Below, piece by piece: positions 9,465-17,362 of a stretch of 64,000 bases of DNA; position 1 is the stretch's first letter; each line of letters starts with the position of its first letter. The stretch is from contig NZ_JAMKQJ010000004.1 in the NCBI RefSeq assembly GCF_024643205.1, positions 372,001-436,000 on the forward strand. The letters run 5' to 3'. A program made the position numbers and the translations under genes. The notes below the pieces were generated by a model that was not told the DNA's origin, did no database searches, and was given only the letters and a program-made list of their open reading frames with translations. The stretch comes from Parapedobacter tibetensis. Lineage in GTDB: Bacteria; Bacteroidota; Bacteroidia; Sphingobacteriales; Sphingobacteriaceae.

Positions 9465-9499
9465 CAAAAATACGAAAACAAAGTGGTAAAACACTCAAA
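9465..9499 (-). promoter_or_regulatory. Candidate ferritin promoter
   Basis: On the minus strand TTTG (complement of 9496-9499) is followed after 23 bp by TATTTTTG (complement of 9465-9472), a fit to the Bacteroidota -33/-7 pattern TTTG...TAnnTTTG. The -7 element ends about 60 bp before the ferritin ATG. Assigned from the motif only. Confidence 0.5.
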
Positions 9500-9567
9500 C
9501 TAAAAACAATACAAATTCAGTCTAAATTACTGATGGTGGGTGTTCGGTGGTGGGAGGAGTAACCATA

Positions 9568-9933
9568 TTAATAGGCAATCCGGTTCGGCGTAGTCCGGAG
9601 GCATTCCTTCACAACGCTATTGAGCTCAATCATAAATTTAGCACCTTTCAATAATTCCCGGAGATTCAACACATCGTTAATATCCAACACAAAACAGCGT
9701 GACGTACGGAACGGCATCACAATGGTAAAATCGGCAGTACGAGATGGATTGATAATCATCTCCGAAATATCGATTCCATCAATCTTTTTCTTGAAATTGA
9801 AGAAATCACCTACTTTGAATGCCGTGGTGTTACCGGCAAACTCCAACCAATAACAATTTTTCCTACTACATTGATATACAGTGCCGTGTATTGTTTTATA
9901 AACTTCCTCGAAATGTGCTAAAGGACAAATCAT
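9568..9933 (-). CDS. Hypothetical protein, 121 residues, cysteine-containing N-terminus
   Basis: I do not recognise the family with certainty. The protein is soluble, without signal peptide or membrane segment. The N-terminal third has Cys residues at positions 3, 22 and 27 (YQCSRKNCYWLEF), and the rest looks alpha/beta, ending in a helical LNLRELLKGAKFMIELNS segment. It sits alone between ferritin and the peptide exporter, in the same orientation as both, with more than 120 bp on each side. The composition and plausible ATG at 9931-9933 support a real gene, probably a conserved Bacteroidota protein of unknown role. Confidence 0.65.
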   Translation of the reverse strand: MICPLAHFEEVYKTIHGTVYQCSRKNCYWLEFAGNTTAFKVGDFFNFKKKIDGIDISEMIINPSRTADFTIVMPFRTSRCFVLDINDVLNLRELLKGAKFMIELNSVVKECLRTTPNRIAY

Positions 9934-10063
9934 CGTCTGCGTTAACTAGTTAAACCGATGCGAATATACGCATTATTTATAATCAGTCCAACTAAACATG
10001 CTTTTTGTTTTAAACGTTGCGTGTTAGATTTTAGGCTTATTGCCCATGGCTGATAGCAGATAG

Positions 10064-12295
10064 CTAATTTTTCTGTACGTACGATTGTTTGCTCAACAAG
10101 GTGTATTCAGGTGGGAACTGCTGCTGCCACATGTTGTAATAAGCTCCTTTCACATTCATCAAACTGGGATGGTCTCCTTCCTCAATCAACTCACCCTTAT
10201 GGAGCACGACAATTTTATCAGCGCTCATCACCGTACTGAGGCGGTGTGCTATAAGGATTACAGTCTTGCCCTGTCCATTCAAGGCGGCAATGGCTTGCTG
10301 CACATATCTTTCGGAGGAAGAATCAAGGGAAGAGGTGGCTTCATCCAAAATGAGGATTTCTGGATGGCGGTACAAAGCCCTTGCAATGGCTATTCGTTGT
10401 CGTTGCCCCCCCGAAAGCTGTGTGCCATTTTCACCAATATAGGTGTTGAACCCCGCAGGCATTTGGTCAATGAAGCCTAGCATATCCAATTCCTTGCATA
10501 ATTTCACCACTTGGTTCATATCTGGAGACATATCGCCCACAGCAATGTTTTGCACGATATTCCCAGCAAAGAGGTGTACTTCTTGCGGCACTACGGCCAC
10601 CACTCGTCGCAGGCTTTCGTTGGTAAGGTACCGGATATCATAGTCGCCAATCATGATTTTCCCTCCCTGAAGCGGATACATGCTTTGCAATAATGACAAC
10701 AGCGTGGTTTTTCCAGAGCCACTCTCCCCTACGATAGCGGTGACTTTGCCCATAGGTATGGATAGATTGAGCCGCTCGAAAACCGTTGCCCTCGTACCAT
10801 ATTGGAATTTCACATCCATAAAGGTAACGTCTCCAATCATCTCAGGGGTCAAATCACTCTGGTTTTCCTGCTCCTCACGTTCCAAATCCATCACTTCAAA
10901 CAAGCGGTCGGCCGCAATCAAGGCATCTTGCACGGTCTTGTTCATGCCGATAAGGCTTCCAACCGGGCCAATGAAGTAACCTAAGATTGCATAAAAAGAT
11001 AACAATTCTCCGGGGGTGATAACTTTGTTGAGCACAAACAGCGTACCCAGCCACAGGAGTATCACGGTAAGAAGTCCGGATACTAGGGAATTGGCATTGC
11101 CAATCCACAGCGAATTGGTAGAGGAGCGATAAACGCTTTTCAATAATTGGATAAACCGGGTTTCGGTCTTGAAATTGGCGAAGTCTTCCAAGCCAAAGCG
11201 TTTGATGGTACTTGCGGCGTTTATGGATTCCACCAACTGTGCCTCCAAGTCGGCCGAATCTTCCATAAGTTTTCGTTGTGTCTTACGGTTCAAGCGGTCG
11301 GAAAAGTAGTAGATGATGGCAAACAAGGGTACGATCAGCAACATCACCAACGCCAATTTCCAATAATAGGTAAACATGAGCGCAAATGAAAAAATAACGA
11401 TGAACACATTCACCGCAAAACCGACTAGCGCTTCATTCACAAACGCCCGGATTTTCACCGCGTCATTCATCCGGGAAATGATTTCGCCCACACGCATATT
11501 ATCAAAAAACAACTGGGGCAATCTTAGCAGATGCTTATAGTAACCGAGGATAAGCCGCGCATCGATTTGCTGTCCTGTTTTGATAGTAAGCAATGTACGT
11601 GAATGGTTGATGATAATTTTAATCACCAAAATTGCCGCCATGGCTATCCCCATTAGGTTAAGCAGGTTACGGTTACCATCAGGGATTACATTATCCACGA
11701 TTTTCTGTACGAAAATGGAAGAAGACAGGCCCAAGATCGTAAACATGGCAGCTCCCACCAATACCTGCCATAAAATTGCCTGATGCGGTTTGAGCAAAAA
11801 TCTGAACCTGCTGGCTATACTCGCTTTTTCACTTCCCTGCATGAAGTCGTTGTTGGGGCTGAGTAAGATAAGCACACCCGTCCAACTTTCCTTAAACTTA
11901 TCTAATGGCAATTTTGTGATGGTCCCTGTGGCTGGATCCATTACTTCCACACGGGTTTTTGATACGCCATAAATGACCACATAATGCTGCAATTGCTCGC
12001 GAATGATTACATGGGCTATGGCTGGATAAGGGATTTCGGGCAGGGCATCAATATCGCCTCGTACCCCCTTGGCAGACAAGTTCAGTTTGTTTGCGGCGTG
12101 GATGATACCAAAAGCGGTGGTACCTTTTTGGTCAGTAGATGCATGTTGCCGGATGCGGGCAATCGGCACATCTCGCTTATACCAAGCCAATACAGAAGCC
12201 AGACATGCTGCAGCACAGTCTGTTATGTCATGCTGTTTAATCTTGATACGGGCAGCCCTCCGTTTCCGACCCCAAAAAAAGTTCCATATAGCCAT
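10064..12295 (-). CDS. Peptidase-containing ABC exporter (C39 peptidase, ABC-MDR, NBD)
   Basis: 743 residues in the order typical of bacteriocin-type exporters. The N-terminal C39 protease (residues 1-140) has Gln21, catalytic Cys27 (HDITDCAAAC), His104 (QHYVVIYG) and Asp120 (MDPATG), so it should be active on double-glycine leaders. Six transmembrane segments follow (about 160-440). The ATPase domain has a P-loop at 523-531 (GESGSGKTT), signature LSGGQ at 627-631, Walker B ILILDE and a switch His near 683. It cleaves a leader in the cytoplasm and pumps the core peptide across the inner membrane. The HlyD adaptor lies 93 bp upstream and a GG-leader peptide gene just beyond it, which gives an obvious substrate. 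Confidence 0.95.
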   Translation of the reverse strand: MAIWNFFWGRKRRAARIKIKQHDITDCAAACLASVLAWYKRDVPIARIRQHASTDQKGTTAFGIIHAANKLNLSAKGVRGDIDALPEIPYPAIAHVIIREQLQHYVVIYGVSKTRVEVMDPATGTITKLPLDKFKESWTGVLILLSPNNDFMQGSEKASIASRFRFLLKPHQAILWQVLVGAAMFTILGLSSSIFVQKIVDNVIPDGNRNLLNLMGIAMAAILVIKIIINHSRTLLTIKTGQQIDARLILGYYKHLLRLPQLFFDNMRVGEIISRMNDAVKIRAFVNEALVGFAVNVFIVIFSFALMFTYYWKLALVMLLIVPLFAIIYYFSDRLNRKTQRKLMEDSADLEAQLVESINAASTIKRFGLEDFANFKTETRFIQLLKSVYRSSTNSLWIGNANSLVSGLLTVILLWLGTLFVLNKVITPGELLSFYAILGYFIGPVGSLIGMNKTVQDALIAADRLFEVMDLEREEQENQSDLTPEMIGDVTFMDVKFQYGTRATVFERLNLSIPMGKVTAIVGESGSGKTTLLSLLQSMYPLQGGKIMIGDYDIRYLTNESLRRVVAVVPQEVHLFAGNIVQNIAVGDMSPDMNQVVKLCKELDMLGFIDQMPAGFNTYIGENGTQLSGGQRQRIAIARALYRHPEILILDEATSSLDSSSERYVQQAIAALNGQGKTVILIAHRLSTVMSADKIVVLHKGELIEEGDHPSLMNVKGAYYNMWQQQFPPEYTLLSKQSYVQKN

Positions 12296-12321
12296 CGCTT
12301 TTAATTTATATCAAGTCATCT

Positions 12322-12359
12322 ACTTGTTTCTATTGCTATTACTTGTTTCTATTGCTATG
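12322..12359. repeat. 19-bp tandem duplication between exporter and adaptor genes
   Basis: Two adjacent copies of ACTTGTTTCTATTGCTATT (12322-12340 and 12341-12359) differ at one base, the last. They fill part of the 93-bp gap between the HlyD and ABC-exporter genes. They look like a recent slippage or duplication; a binding site is possible but nothing shows it. Confidence 0.85.
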
Positions 12360-12388
12360 AAATCGGGCAAAAAGCCATATACACATCC

Positions 12389-13573
12389 TTATAAAGCAGC
12401 TTGTTGAGCCGATACCACATTCGGATTTAACCAATCGTCGGCCTTATCATATAACAATTGAAACAATGTCCTTCGGGTCACGAAAAAACGTGCCTGCAAA
12501 GTCATTCCTTTACGCAACTTGCCTTCATAGCCATTTTTGAGGGATAGACGGTCCTCATTTAACAAGCATCGTACTTTGAAGTAAGGTTGTTCCCTATCTG
12601 TAAAAATATCGGCTGATATCGATTGTACTTCACCGGTTGCCATACCCCATTGATTATAGTTGAAAGCCTCTACCTGCAAATTCACTGGTGTACCCACTTT
12701 CAAGTAACCGATGTCCTTTGGTAAAATATAGGCCTCAGCAATCAGGCCGGAGTCGGGTGAGATTTCAGCGAGTGCTTCGTTTATACCAATCATGCTGCCT
12801 TGTTGCAAGCCCCTTACCGATTGCAAGGTTCCCGTCGCGGGGGCATGCAGCACATAAAGTTCTTGTTCTTTGTTTACTTGGTTGATGCGGGCTCCCAATT
12901 CGCCCGTCCTCAGCTTGAGGCTATTCAAATCTTGTTGCCATATCGACGCCTGTTCGTCATAGGCTAGTTCCAACTCGGTTTTAGCCTGTTGGTAAGAAAA
13001 ATTTGCTTCGTCGTATTCAGCCGCCGATACAACTCGACTATTGTACAGCTTTTCATATCGTTCGTAGTTCTTCTGGGCAAGATTTAGTTGGTTTTGCAAC
13101 TTGGACACTCGTTGCCAAAACAGGATAAATTGCTGACTATACATAGCTGAAACCAGAAAAGGTCGCCGTTGCAACTCGCGCCGCTGTAATAGGTTGGTGA
13201 GTTTCTGCAGGTCACTCATTTGGTTTCTCATATCAAATCGTTGTGACACTAGCAAATCCTCCTCTTGATCAAGGATATCGGTCCTTATTTTTGCCAATAC
13301 TTGCCCCGCCTTCACATGTTCGTTTTCTTTGACCAGTAGCTCTTCGATTCGGCCAGACACAATGGGCTTCACGGAATAATTTTCCTGTGTAGCGCGCAAC
13401 ACCCCTATACCATGCACGCTTACATCTACTTTAACCACAAAAAGTGAAATGCCGGCAGCCAAGAGCAACAGCAACATGATCTGATAGAGAATAAGTGTTC
13501 GCGGATTGTGCTTATTGAAATGGTATTCCGTTGTATATTCAACAATTTCCGCGGGAAACAACCTTTTTGACAT
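12389..13573 (-). CDS. HlyD-family secretion adaptor
   Basis: 394 residues. A single membrane anchor near the N-terminus (MLLLLLAAGISLFVV, about 32-48) is followed by a biotinyl-lipoyl-like segment (VLRATQENYSVKPIVSGRIE), a long coiled coil (about 100-240), the second lipoyl half (LYVLHAPATGTLQSVRGL) and a beta-barrel domain. Such adaptors join an inner-membrane ABC exporter to TolC. It lies between the GG-leader peptide gene and the peptidase-ABC gene, all on the minus strand, so it is the adaptor of that exporter. A strong terminator (13618-13652) separates it from the peptide gene. Confidence 0.93.
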   Translation of the reverse strand: MSKRLFPAEIVEYTTEYHFNKHNPRTLILYQIMLLLLLAAGISLFVVKVDVSVHGIGVLRATQENYSVKPIVSGRIEELLVKENEHVKAGQVLAKIRTDILDQEEDLLVSQRFDMRNQMSDLQKLTNLLQRRELQRRPFLVSAMYSQQFILFWQRVSKLQNQLNLAQKNYERYEKLYNSRVVSAAEYDEANFSYQQAKTELELAYDEQASIWQQDLNSLKLRTGELGARINQVNKEQELYVLHAPATGTLQSVRGLQQGSMIGINEALAEISPDSGLIAEAYILPKDIGYLKVGTPVNLQVEAFNYNQWGMATGEVQSISADIFTDREQPYFKVRCLLNEDRLSLKNGYEGKLRKGMTLQARFFVTRRTLFQLLYDKADDWLNPNVVSAQQAAL

Positions 13574-13617
13574 ACGAATTCATCAATAATGAAAAATATG
13601 AGTATGGGGTGGTATAG

Positions 13618-13652
13618 GAAAAAAGAGGGACTAATTAAGTCCCTCTTTTTTC
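13618..13652 (-). terminator. Strong terminator between the GG-peptide gene and the exporter genes
   Basis: A perfect 15-bp inverted repeat, arms 13618-13632 and 13638-13652 with a 5-nt loop. The outer six pairs are A/T runs, so a U-tract follows a GAGGGACT stem on either strand. It lies 54 bp beyond the peptide stop and 45 bp before the HlyD start. A smaller hairpin (GGCTG 13657-13661, CAGCC 13669-13673) sits next to it. It would stop most transcripts after the peptide gene and leave limited read-through into the exporter. Confidence 0.9.
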
Positions 13653-13705
13653 GAAAGGCTGCGCTTGACAGCCACTTGTTGTAATGATCTGTTGTTATTT
13701 CAGGT

Positions 13706-13942
13706 TTATAACCTACCTAACAAACCTCCCAAGATGTTGCCTACACCTCCCAAAACACCACCAACAAGACCAGTCACTCCACTTAGGTCAAGAGAAAGGT
13801 TGGCATCAACTTGGCTATCAGCTGCAACCACAGTTAAGCCCAATAAACTTCCGATACCCAATCCAAGGACAATGGAGGCATCTGGTAAAAAGCCACCATT
13901 TGTTTCTTTCAGTTCTTGTTCGTTCAATTCTTGAAGTTTCAT
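13706..13942 (-). CDS. Double-glycine leader peptide, bacteriocin-like precursor
   Basis: 78 residues. Residues 1-17 (MKLQELNEQELKETNGG) have the exact character of leaders cut by C39 peptidases: Leu/Glu at conserved positions and Gly-Gly at 16-17. The predicted core is 61 residues, contains no Cys, and has few charges (four Asp, one Arg, net about -3). Its C-terminal third is very Gly/Leu/Val-rich (GLVGGVLGGVGNILGGLLGR), with repeated GxxxG-like spacing suited to membrane helix packing. The gene lies upstream of the HlyD and peptidase-ABC genes. A bacteriocin is the usual interpretation, but the acidic net charge is atypical, so a signalling or other secreted peptide is possible. No immunity gene is recognised nearby. 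Confidence 0.85.
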   Translation of the reverse strand: MKLQELNEQELKETNGGFLPDASIVLGLGIGSLLGLTVVAADSQVDANLSLDLSGVTGLVGGVLGGVGNILGGLLGRL

Positions 13943-14271
13943 AGATACTAAATTTAAGTAAATTGATTGCCTACTCTATCCAAAGGTTTTCGGCATCCCC
14001 CTTTGGCAACACATGCAGTAATGCAATGTTGCCATCACAAATAACGCCATTTTGTGATGGAAATCATATAAAGGAATCATGAATTCAAACAACCATAAGG
14101 AATACAATACAACTTATCGGAATGTTGGTCGAAAATCTGCTATAAACGGCAAGCCATCTATTACCTTATTCTGCCATGAATAAAATAAATGAAACAAAAC
14201 ATGATGGACAGTTTGCCAGTTTGTACTTTAGCTGTCTGAGTACTATTTTCCGCATAGAAAAAAGCTATCTT
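13943..14271. promoter_or_regulatory. Divergent control region between GG-peptide gene and XRE regulator
   Basis: This 329-bp gap has no convincing gene. It holds two inverted repeats: CCAAAGG...CCTTTGG (13980-13986 and 14000-14006, loop 13) and a perfect 10-bp pair CCATCACAAA...TTTGTGATGG (14032-14041 and 14051-14060, loop 9). On the minus strand AACCTTTG, one mismatch from TAnnTTTG, overlaps the first repeat 41-48 bp before the peptide start. These are reasonable operator candidates for the neighbouring XRE protein. The repeats are seen; the function is inference. Confidence 0.5.
14032..14060. repeat. Perfect 10-bp inverted repeat, candidate operator
   Basis: Arms 14032-14041 and 14051-14060 (CCATCACAAA and its complement) with a 9-nt spacer; centre-to-centre distance is 19 bp, close to two helical turns, which suits a dimeric regulator. 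There is no T-run next to it, so it is not a terminator. Confidence 0.7.
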
Positions 14272-14523
14272 ATGACGCCGAACGCCAAAGCAAAAACCGT
14301 GGCCAATAATATTAGACGTGTACGTGAATTTAGAAGCTACACGCAAGATTATGTTGCGAGCAAAATAGGCATTTCCCAAAATGCCTATAGTAAGCTAGAG
14401 TTGGGGTTCCATAAACTTTCATTGGATAGGCTTTTCCAAATTGCCGAAGTGTTGGATATAGAGTGTGTAACATTGCTCCAGCATGATGATGAGGAAATCA
14501 TACAACTACGTGTTATCAGGTAG
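14272..14523 (+). CDS. XRE-family HTH regulator next to the peptide cassette
   Basis: 83 residues from the ATG at 14272; an upstream in-frame ATG at 14176 would add 32 residues that do not resemble the family. It is essentially one Cro/C1-type helix-turn-helix domain (TQDYVASKIGISQNAYSKLE, then LSLDRLFQIAEVLDIE). The gene is divergent from the GG-peptide gene and converges on the MacA-like gene with a 4-bp gap. Its position makes it the likely local regulator of the peptide cassette. There is no sensor domain, so any signal must act through other proteins or autoregulation. Confidence 0.85.
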   Translation: MTPNAKAKTVANNIRRVREFRSYTQDYVASKIGISQNAYSKLELGFHKLSLDRLFQIAEVLDIECVTLLQHDDEEIIQLRVIR

Positions 14524-14527
14524 GGCC

Positions 14528-15874
14528 TTAAAGCAAGCTATTCTTATCCACTTTTTCTACCGAGCTTCCATCTTTCAAGGTTTTGCTGATGGCATTGAAC
14601 GGGCGGGAAACCACCTCATCCCCCTCGTTGAGGCCGGATAGGATGCGGATATTGGTGTCGTCTTGAATCCCAGTGGTCACTTCCACTTGTTTCACCTTAC
14701 CATCGTTGTATACAAATACGTATTCTTTTATTTTTGGCTTCCCTGTAGCGGCGGCACTGGTATCGCCTCCTTCATTAGCCGTTGTGTCACTTGCGGTTGA
14801 CTCTCGTGTCGTAACTGATTGGATGGGCACAGCCAAACCGATATCTTGTTGCGTATGGATATCCACAGTGGCAGACAACCCAGGGCGGAAAGGCGAAGGA
14901 TTAGGCTGGTCTTTCTTCAGCAAATCTTCATAGGAGTCGGCTAGTATGCGGACTTTTACATTGAAGTTAGTCACTTGATCGGTACCTGCTGAGCCAGTCC
15001 CTTCCATGGAGGCCGTAGTGGATGAACTGGCTATTTCAGTGACAATCCCCTTGAATTTTCGACCTTGGAAAGCGTCTATCTCGATGGTTGCTTCGTTGTT
15101 CAATGCCACACGATTGATGTCGTTCTCATTCACCTCTACAACTACCTCCATGGAGCTCATGTTGGCAATACGCATGATTTCCGTGCCGGCCATCTGTGCC
15201 GTCCCCACCACGCGTTCGCCAAGCTCCACCTGTAATAGGGATACCACGCCATCCACTGGCGCATAGATGGTGGTCCGTGCCAAGTTATCCCCAGCTTCTT
15301 GTACGGAGGCCTGCGACTGGTCTATCCCATACTTGGTAGCCAATACATTCTGCCGTTGGGCCTCGAGATTTGCACGCGCACTTTCATAATCTGCCCTAGT
15401 CTGGTCAAACTCCGATGCGGAAATCACCTTCTTACTAAAAAGTTCCTTGTTACGTTTGAAAATGGCCTCCATATTCGCAAAATTGGCTTCTTGCTGCTTG
15501 AGCTGCTGCTCGGCAGCTGCCAAGCTGGCCCGTTGTGCATTGAGCGACGCCACGGCCCGCTCATAGCCCGACTGTAAAATATCCGGCCGGATACGACAAA
15601 GTACTTGGCCCTTAGTAACCACCTCGCCCTCCATTACATTGAGCTCAACGATTTCGCCCGAAACTTCTGAACTCAATTTTACTTCTATTTCTGGATGGAT
15701 TTTTCCACTGGCCGATACCTGTTCGTTCACGGTTTTTTTCGCTACCTTATCCGTGGCCACTTTGATTACATTGCCCTGCCCAATCCATCCCGCCTTATTA
15801 GCGATGATGACCAACACCACCAAGATTACCGCGCCAATCAGCACGTATTTAAGTGTATTTTTCTTCTTTGCCAT
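14528..15874 (-). CDS. MacA/RND-type periplasmic adaptor
   Basis: 448 residues with an N-terminal membrane anchor (YVLIGAVILVVLVIIANKAG), a lipoyl half (IELNVME-type segment SSEVSGEIVELNVMEGEVV), a coiled-coil hairpin (about 105-200), the second lipoyl half (TTIYAPVDGVVSLLQVELGE) and beta-barrel and membrane-proximal domains. It resembles MacA-like partners of ABC pumps of the FtsX/MacB type. It is in an operon with the TolC gene 32 bp upstream. No MacB-type ATPase or permease follows; the next gene is the oppositely oriented XRE regulator. It may work with an ABC protein elsewhere or assist the peptide exporter. Confidence 0.9.
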   Translation of the reverse strand: MAKKKNTLKYVLIGAVILVVLVIIANKAGWIGQGNVIKVATDKVAKKTVNEQVSASGKIHPEIEVKLSSEVSGEIVELNVMEGEVVTKGQVLCRIRPDILQSGYERAVASLNAQRASLAAAEQQLKQQEANFANMEAIFKRNKELFSKKVISASEFDQTRADYESARANLEAQRQNVLATKYGIDQSQASVQEAGDNLARTTIYAPVDGVVSLLQVELGERVVGTAQMAGTEIMRIANMSSMEVVVEVNENDINRVALNNEATIEIDAFQGRKFKGIVTEIASSSTTASMEGTGSAGTDQVTNFNVKVRILADSYEDLLKKDQPNPSPFRPGLSATVDIHTQQDIGLAVPIQSVTTRESTASDTTANEGGDTSAAATGKPKIKEYVFVYNDGKVKQVEVTTGIQDDTNIRILSGLNEGDEVVSRPFNAISKTLKDGSSVEKVDKNSLL

Positions 15875-15906
15875 TGTCTTCCTAATGATTTTGGTTGTTT
15901 ACTCGT

Positions 15907-17271
15907 TCAATTTTCAAAATTTATTTCGTTGCCCAAATAGAAGTCGATGACTTTGCTACGGAAAAGCAGATCATACTTCGCTGTAATGTGATCAAACTCC
16001 GCTTTATTCATATTGGTTTGCGCGGTGGACAATTCGATGGAATTAGCCAAACCTACATCGAACCGTTGTTGGATAACCTCAAAAGCATCTTTGGCAGAGG
16101 TAAAAGCAGACTCAGTTGATTGATGTCGCTTCTCGGCGGAGCGCATATCCAATACGGCCTGATTCACTATCTTATTCAAGTTATTCTTAGCAAGCTGTTC
16201 GCTTGCTAATGCGTTTTCATAACTGATCTTGGCCTTTGCCACGTTGATTCGAGTTCGTAGGTTATTAAATATCGGTATATTCAATGTCAAACCAAGCGAC
16301 TGATTCATATTTTGATCCAACTGCTCTCCAAATGGCAAAAACTCGCCCGTGAGGATGTTTCTCGACTGGGAGGAATAGTTGGTGCCATATGCGCCACTAG
16401 CCGACAAGGTGGGGTAAAATCCACCCTTAGCAATGTCTATATTCGTTTTGGCAGTCGCCGATGTAAATGACGCTTGTTTGATATCCGGAAAATTCGTTAC
16501 AGCTGTTTGGTAAATCTGTGTAGCCAAATAACTGCTCTCAATAAGATTAATGTTGGGCAATACTGGCTTTTCCAAAACAATATCCACTGCCGGATCCATT
16601 TCCATCAATTGCTTCAGATTGAGTATAGAAAGATCAAACGCATTCTGTGCAGAGGTTACATTCAATTCATCAGTAGCCACCTGGCTTTTAGCTTGGGAAA
16701 GGTCCGCCAATGTATTGTTTCCTACTTCATAATTGGCAGTTACAGACTCCAACTGTTCGTTGGACAATGCCAATTGTTGTCTGCTGGCTCCCCATAAATC
16801 CTGATTTGTTAACGCTTCTAAATAGGTGGTCACTACAGATAAAACCAAGTCATTCTTCACTCGTTCGACATTGCTTTGGTCCGCCGACAGTTGAAATTTA
16901 TTGGCGCTTATCTGGTTAATGCGTTGAAAACCTGTAAACAAATCAACATTGGATGAAAGCCTGCCTCCTGCAGAATTAACAGATTGTGTGATCAATCGGC
17001 CTGCCGTTTGGTCAAATGACAATCCCCAATTTAACCCACCATTTAATCCTGCATTAAGCGTGGGATACCTATCCATTTTTGATTGCTTTAAATCTTGCTC
17101 GGACAACGCGGCTTGGAATTTCGCCTGCTTCACCTGGAGGTTATTGTCCAACGCATGGTAAATGGCCACATTGATGGGAACCAACTTCTGCGCAACACTG
17201 CTGGTTGATGCGAATAACATCATGCATATACAGATTGTCAGGAATTTCAAGTATGATAAGCTTCTTTTCAT
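15907..17271 (-). CDS. TolC-family outer-membrane channel
   Basis: 454 residues with a signal peptide (LTICICMMLFASTSSVAQ) and the duplicated outer-membrane efflux protein repeat: long helices with Ala/Gln/Asn-rich heptads (LQVKQAKFQAALSEQDLKQS; second half from TNFPDIKQASFTSATAKTNI). It forms the trimeric exit duct for tripartite pumps or type I secretion. It is the first gene of a two-gene operon with the MacA-like adaptor, and lies 1.7 kb from the peptidase-ABC/HlyD pair, for which it could be the outer-membrane component. Confidence 0.93.
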   Translation of the reverse strand: MKRSLSYLKFLTICICMMLFASTSSVAQKLVPINVAIYHALDNNLQVKQAKFQAALSEQDLKQSKMDRYPTLNAGLNGGLNWGLSFDQTAGRLITQSVNSAGGRLSSNVDLFTGFQRINQISANKFQLSADQSNVERVKNDLVLSVVTTYLEALTNQDLWGASRQQLALSNEQLESVTANYEVGNNTLADLSQAKSQVATDELNVTSAQNAFDLSILNLKQLMEMDPAVDIVLEKPVLPNINLIESSYLATQIYQTAVTNFPDIKQASFTSATAKTNIDIAKGGFYPTLSASGAYGTNYSSQSRNILTGEFLPFGEQLDQNMNQSLGLTLNIPIFNNLRTRINVAKAKISYENALASEQLAKNNLNKIVNQAVLDMRSAEKRHQSTESAFTSAKDAFEVIQQRFDVGLANSIELSTAQTNMNKAEFDHITAKYDLLFRSKVIDFYLGNEINFEN

Positions 17272-17362
17272 GTAATAATTATGTAGTAGATGATTGCTAT
17301 TATTATCTTTATTTAGTTATGCACGTCATTTGTCTCCAAAAATCTATCTTTGTCACAGAAAC

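Noticed and set aside
9406..9567. Search for a second GG-leader peptide or small RNA near the exporter
   Set aside because: No Gly-Gly leader or stable RNA structure was found in this gap or in 9934-10063.
14079..14183. 34-codon ORF (MNSNNHKEY...) in the peptide/XRE gap with AAGGA upstream
   Set aside because: No leader, membrane or known family features, and it crosses the control region; most likely chance.
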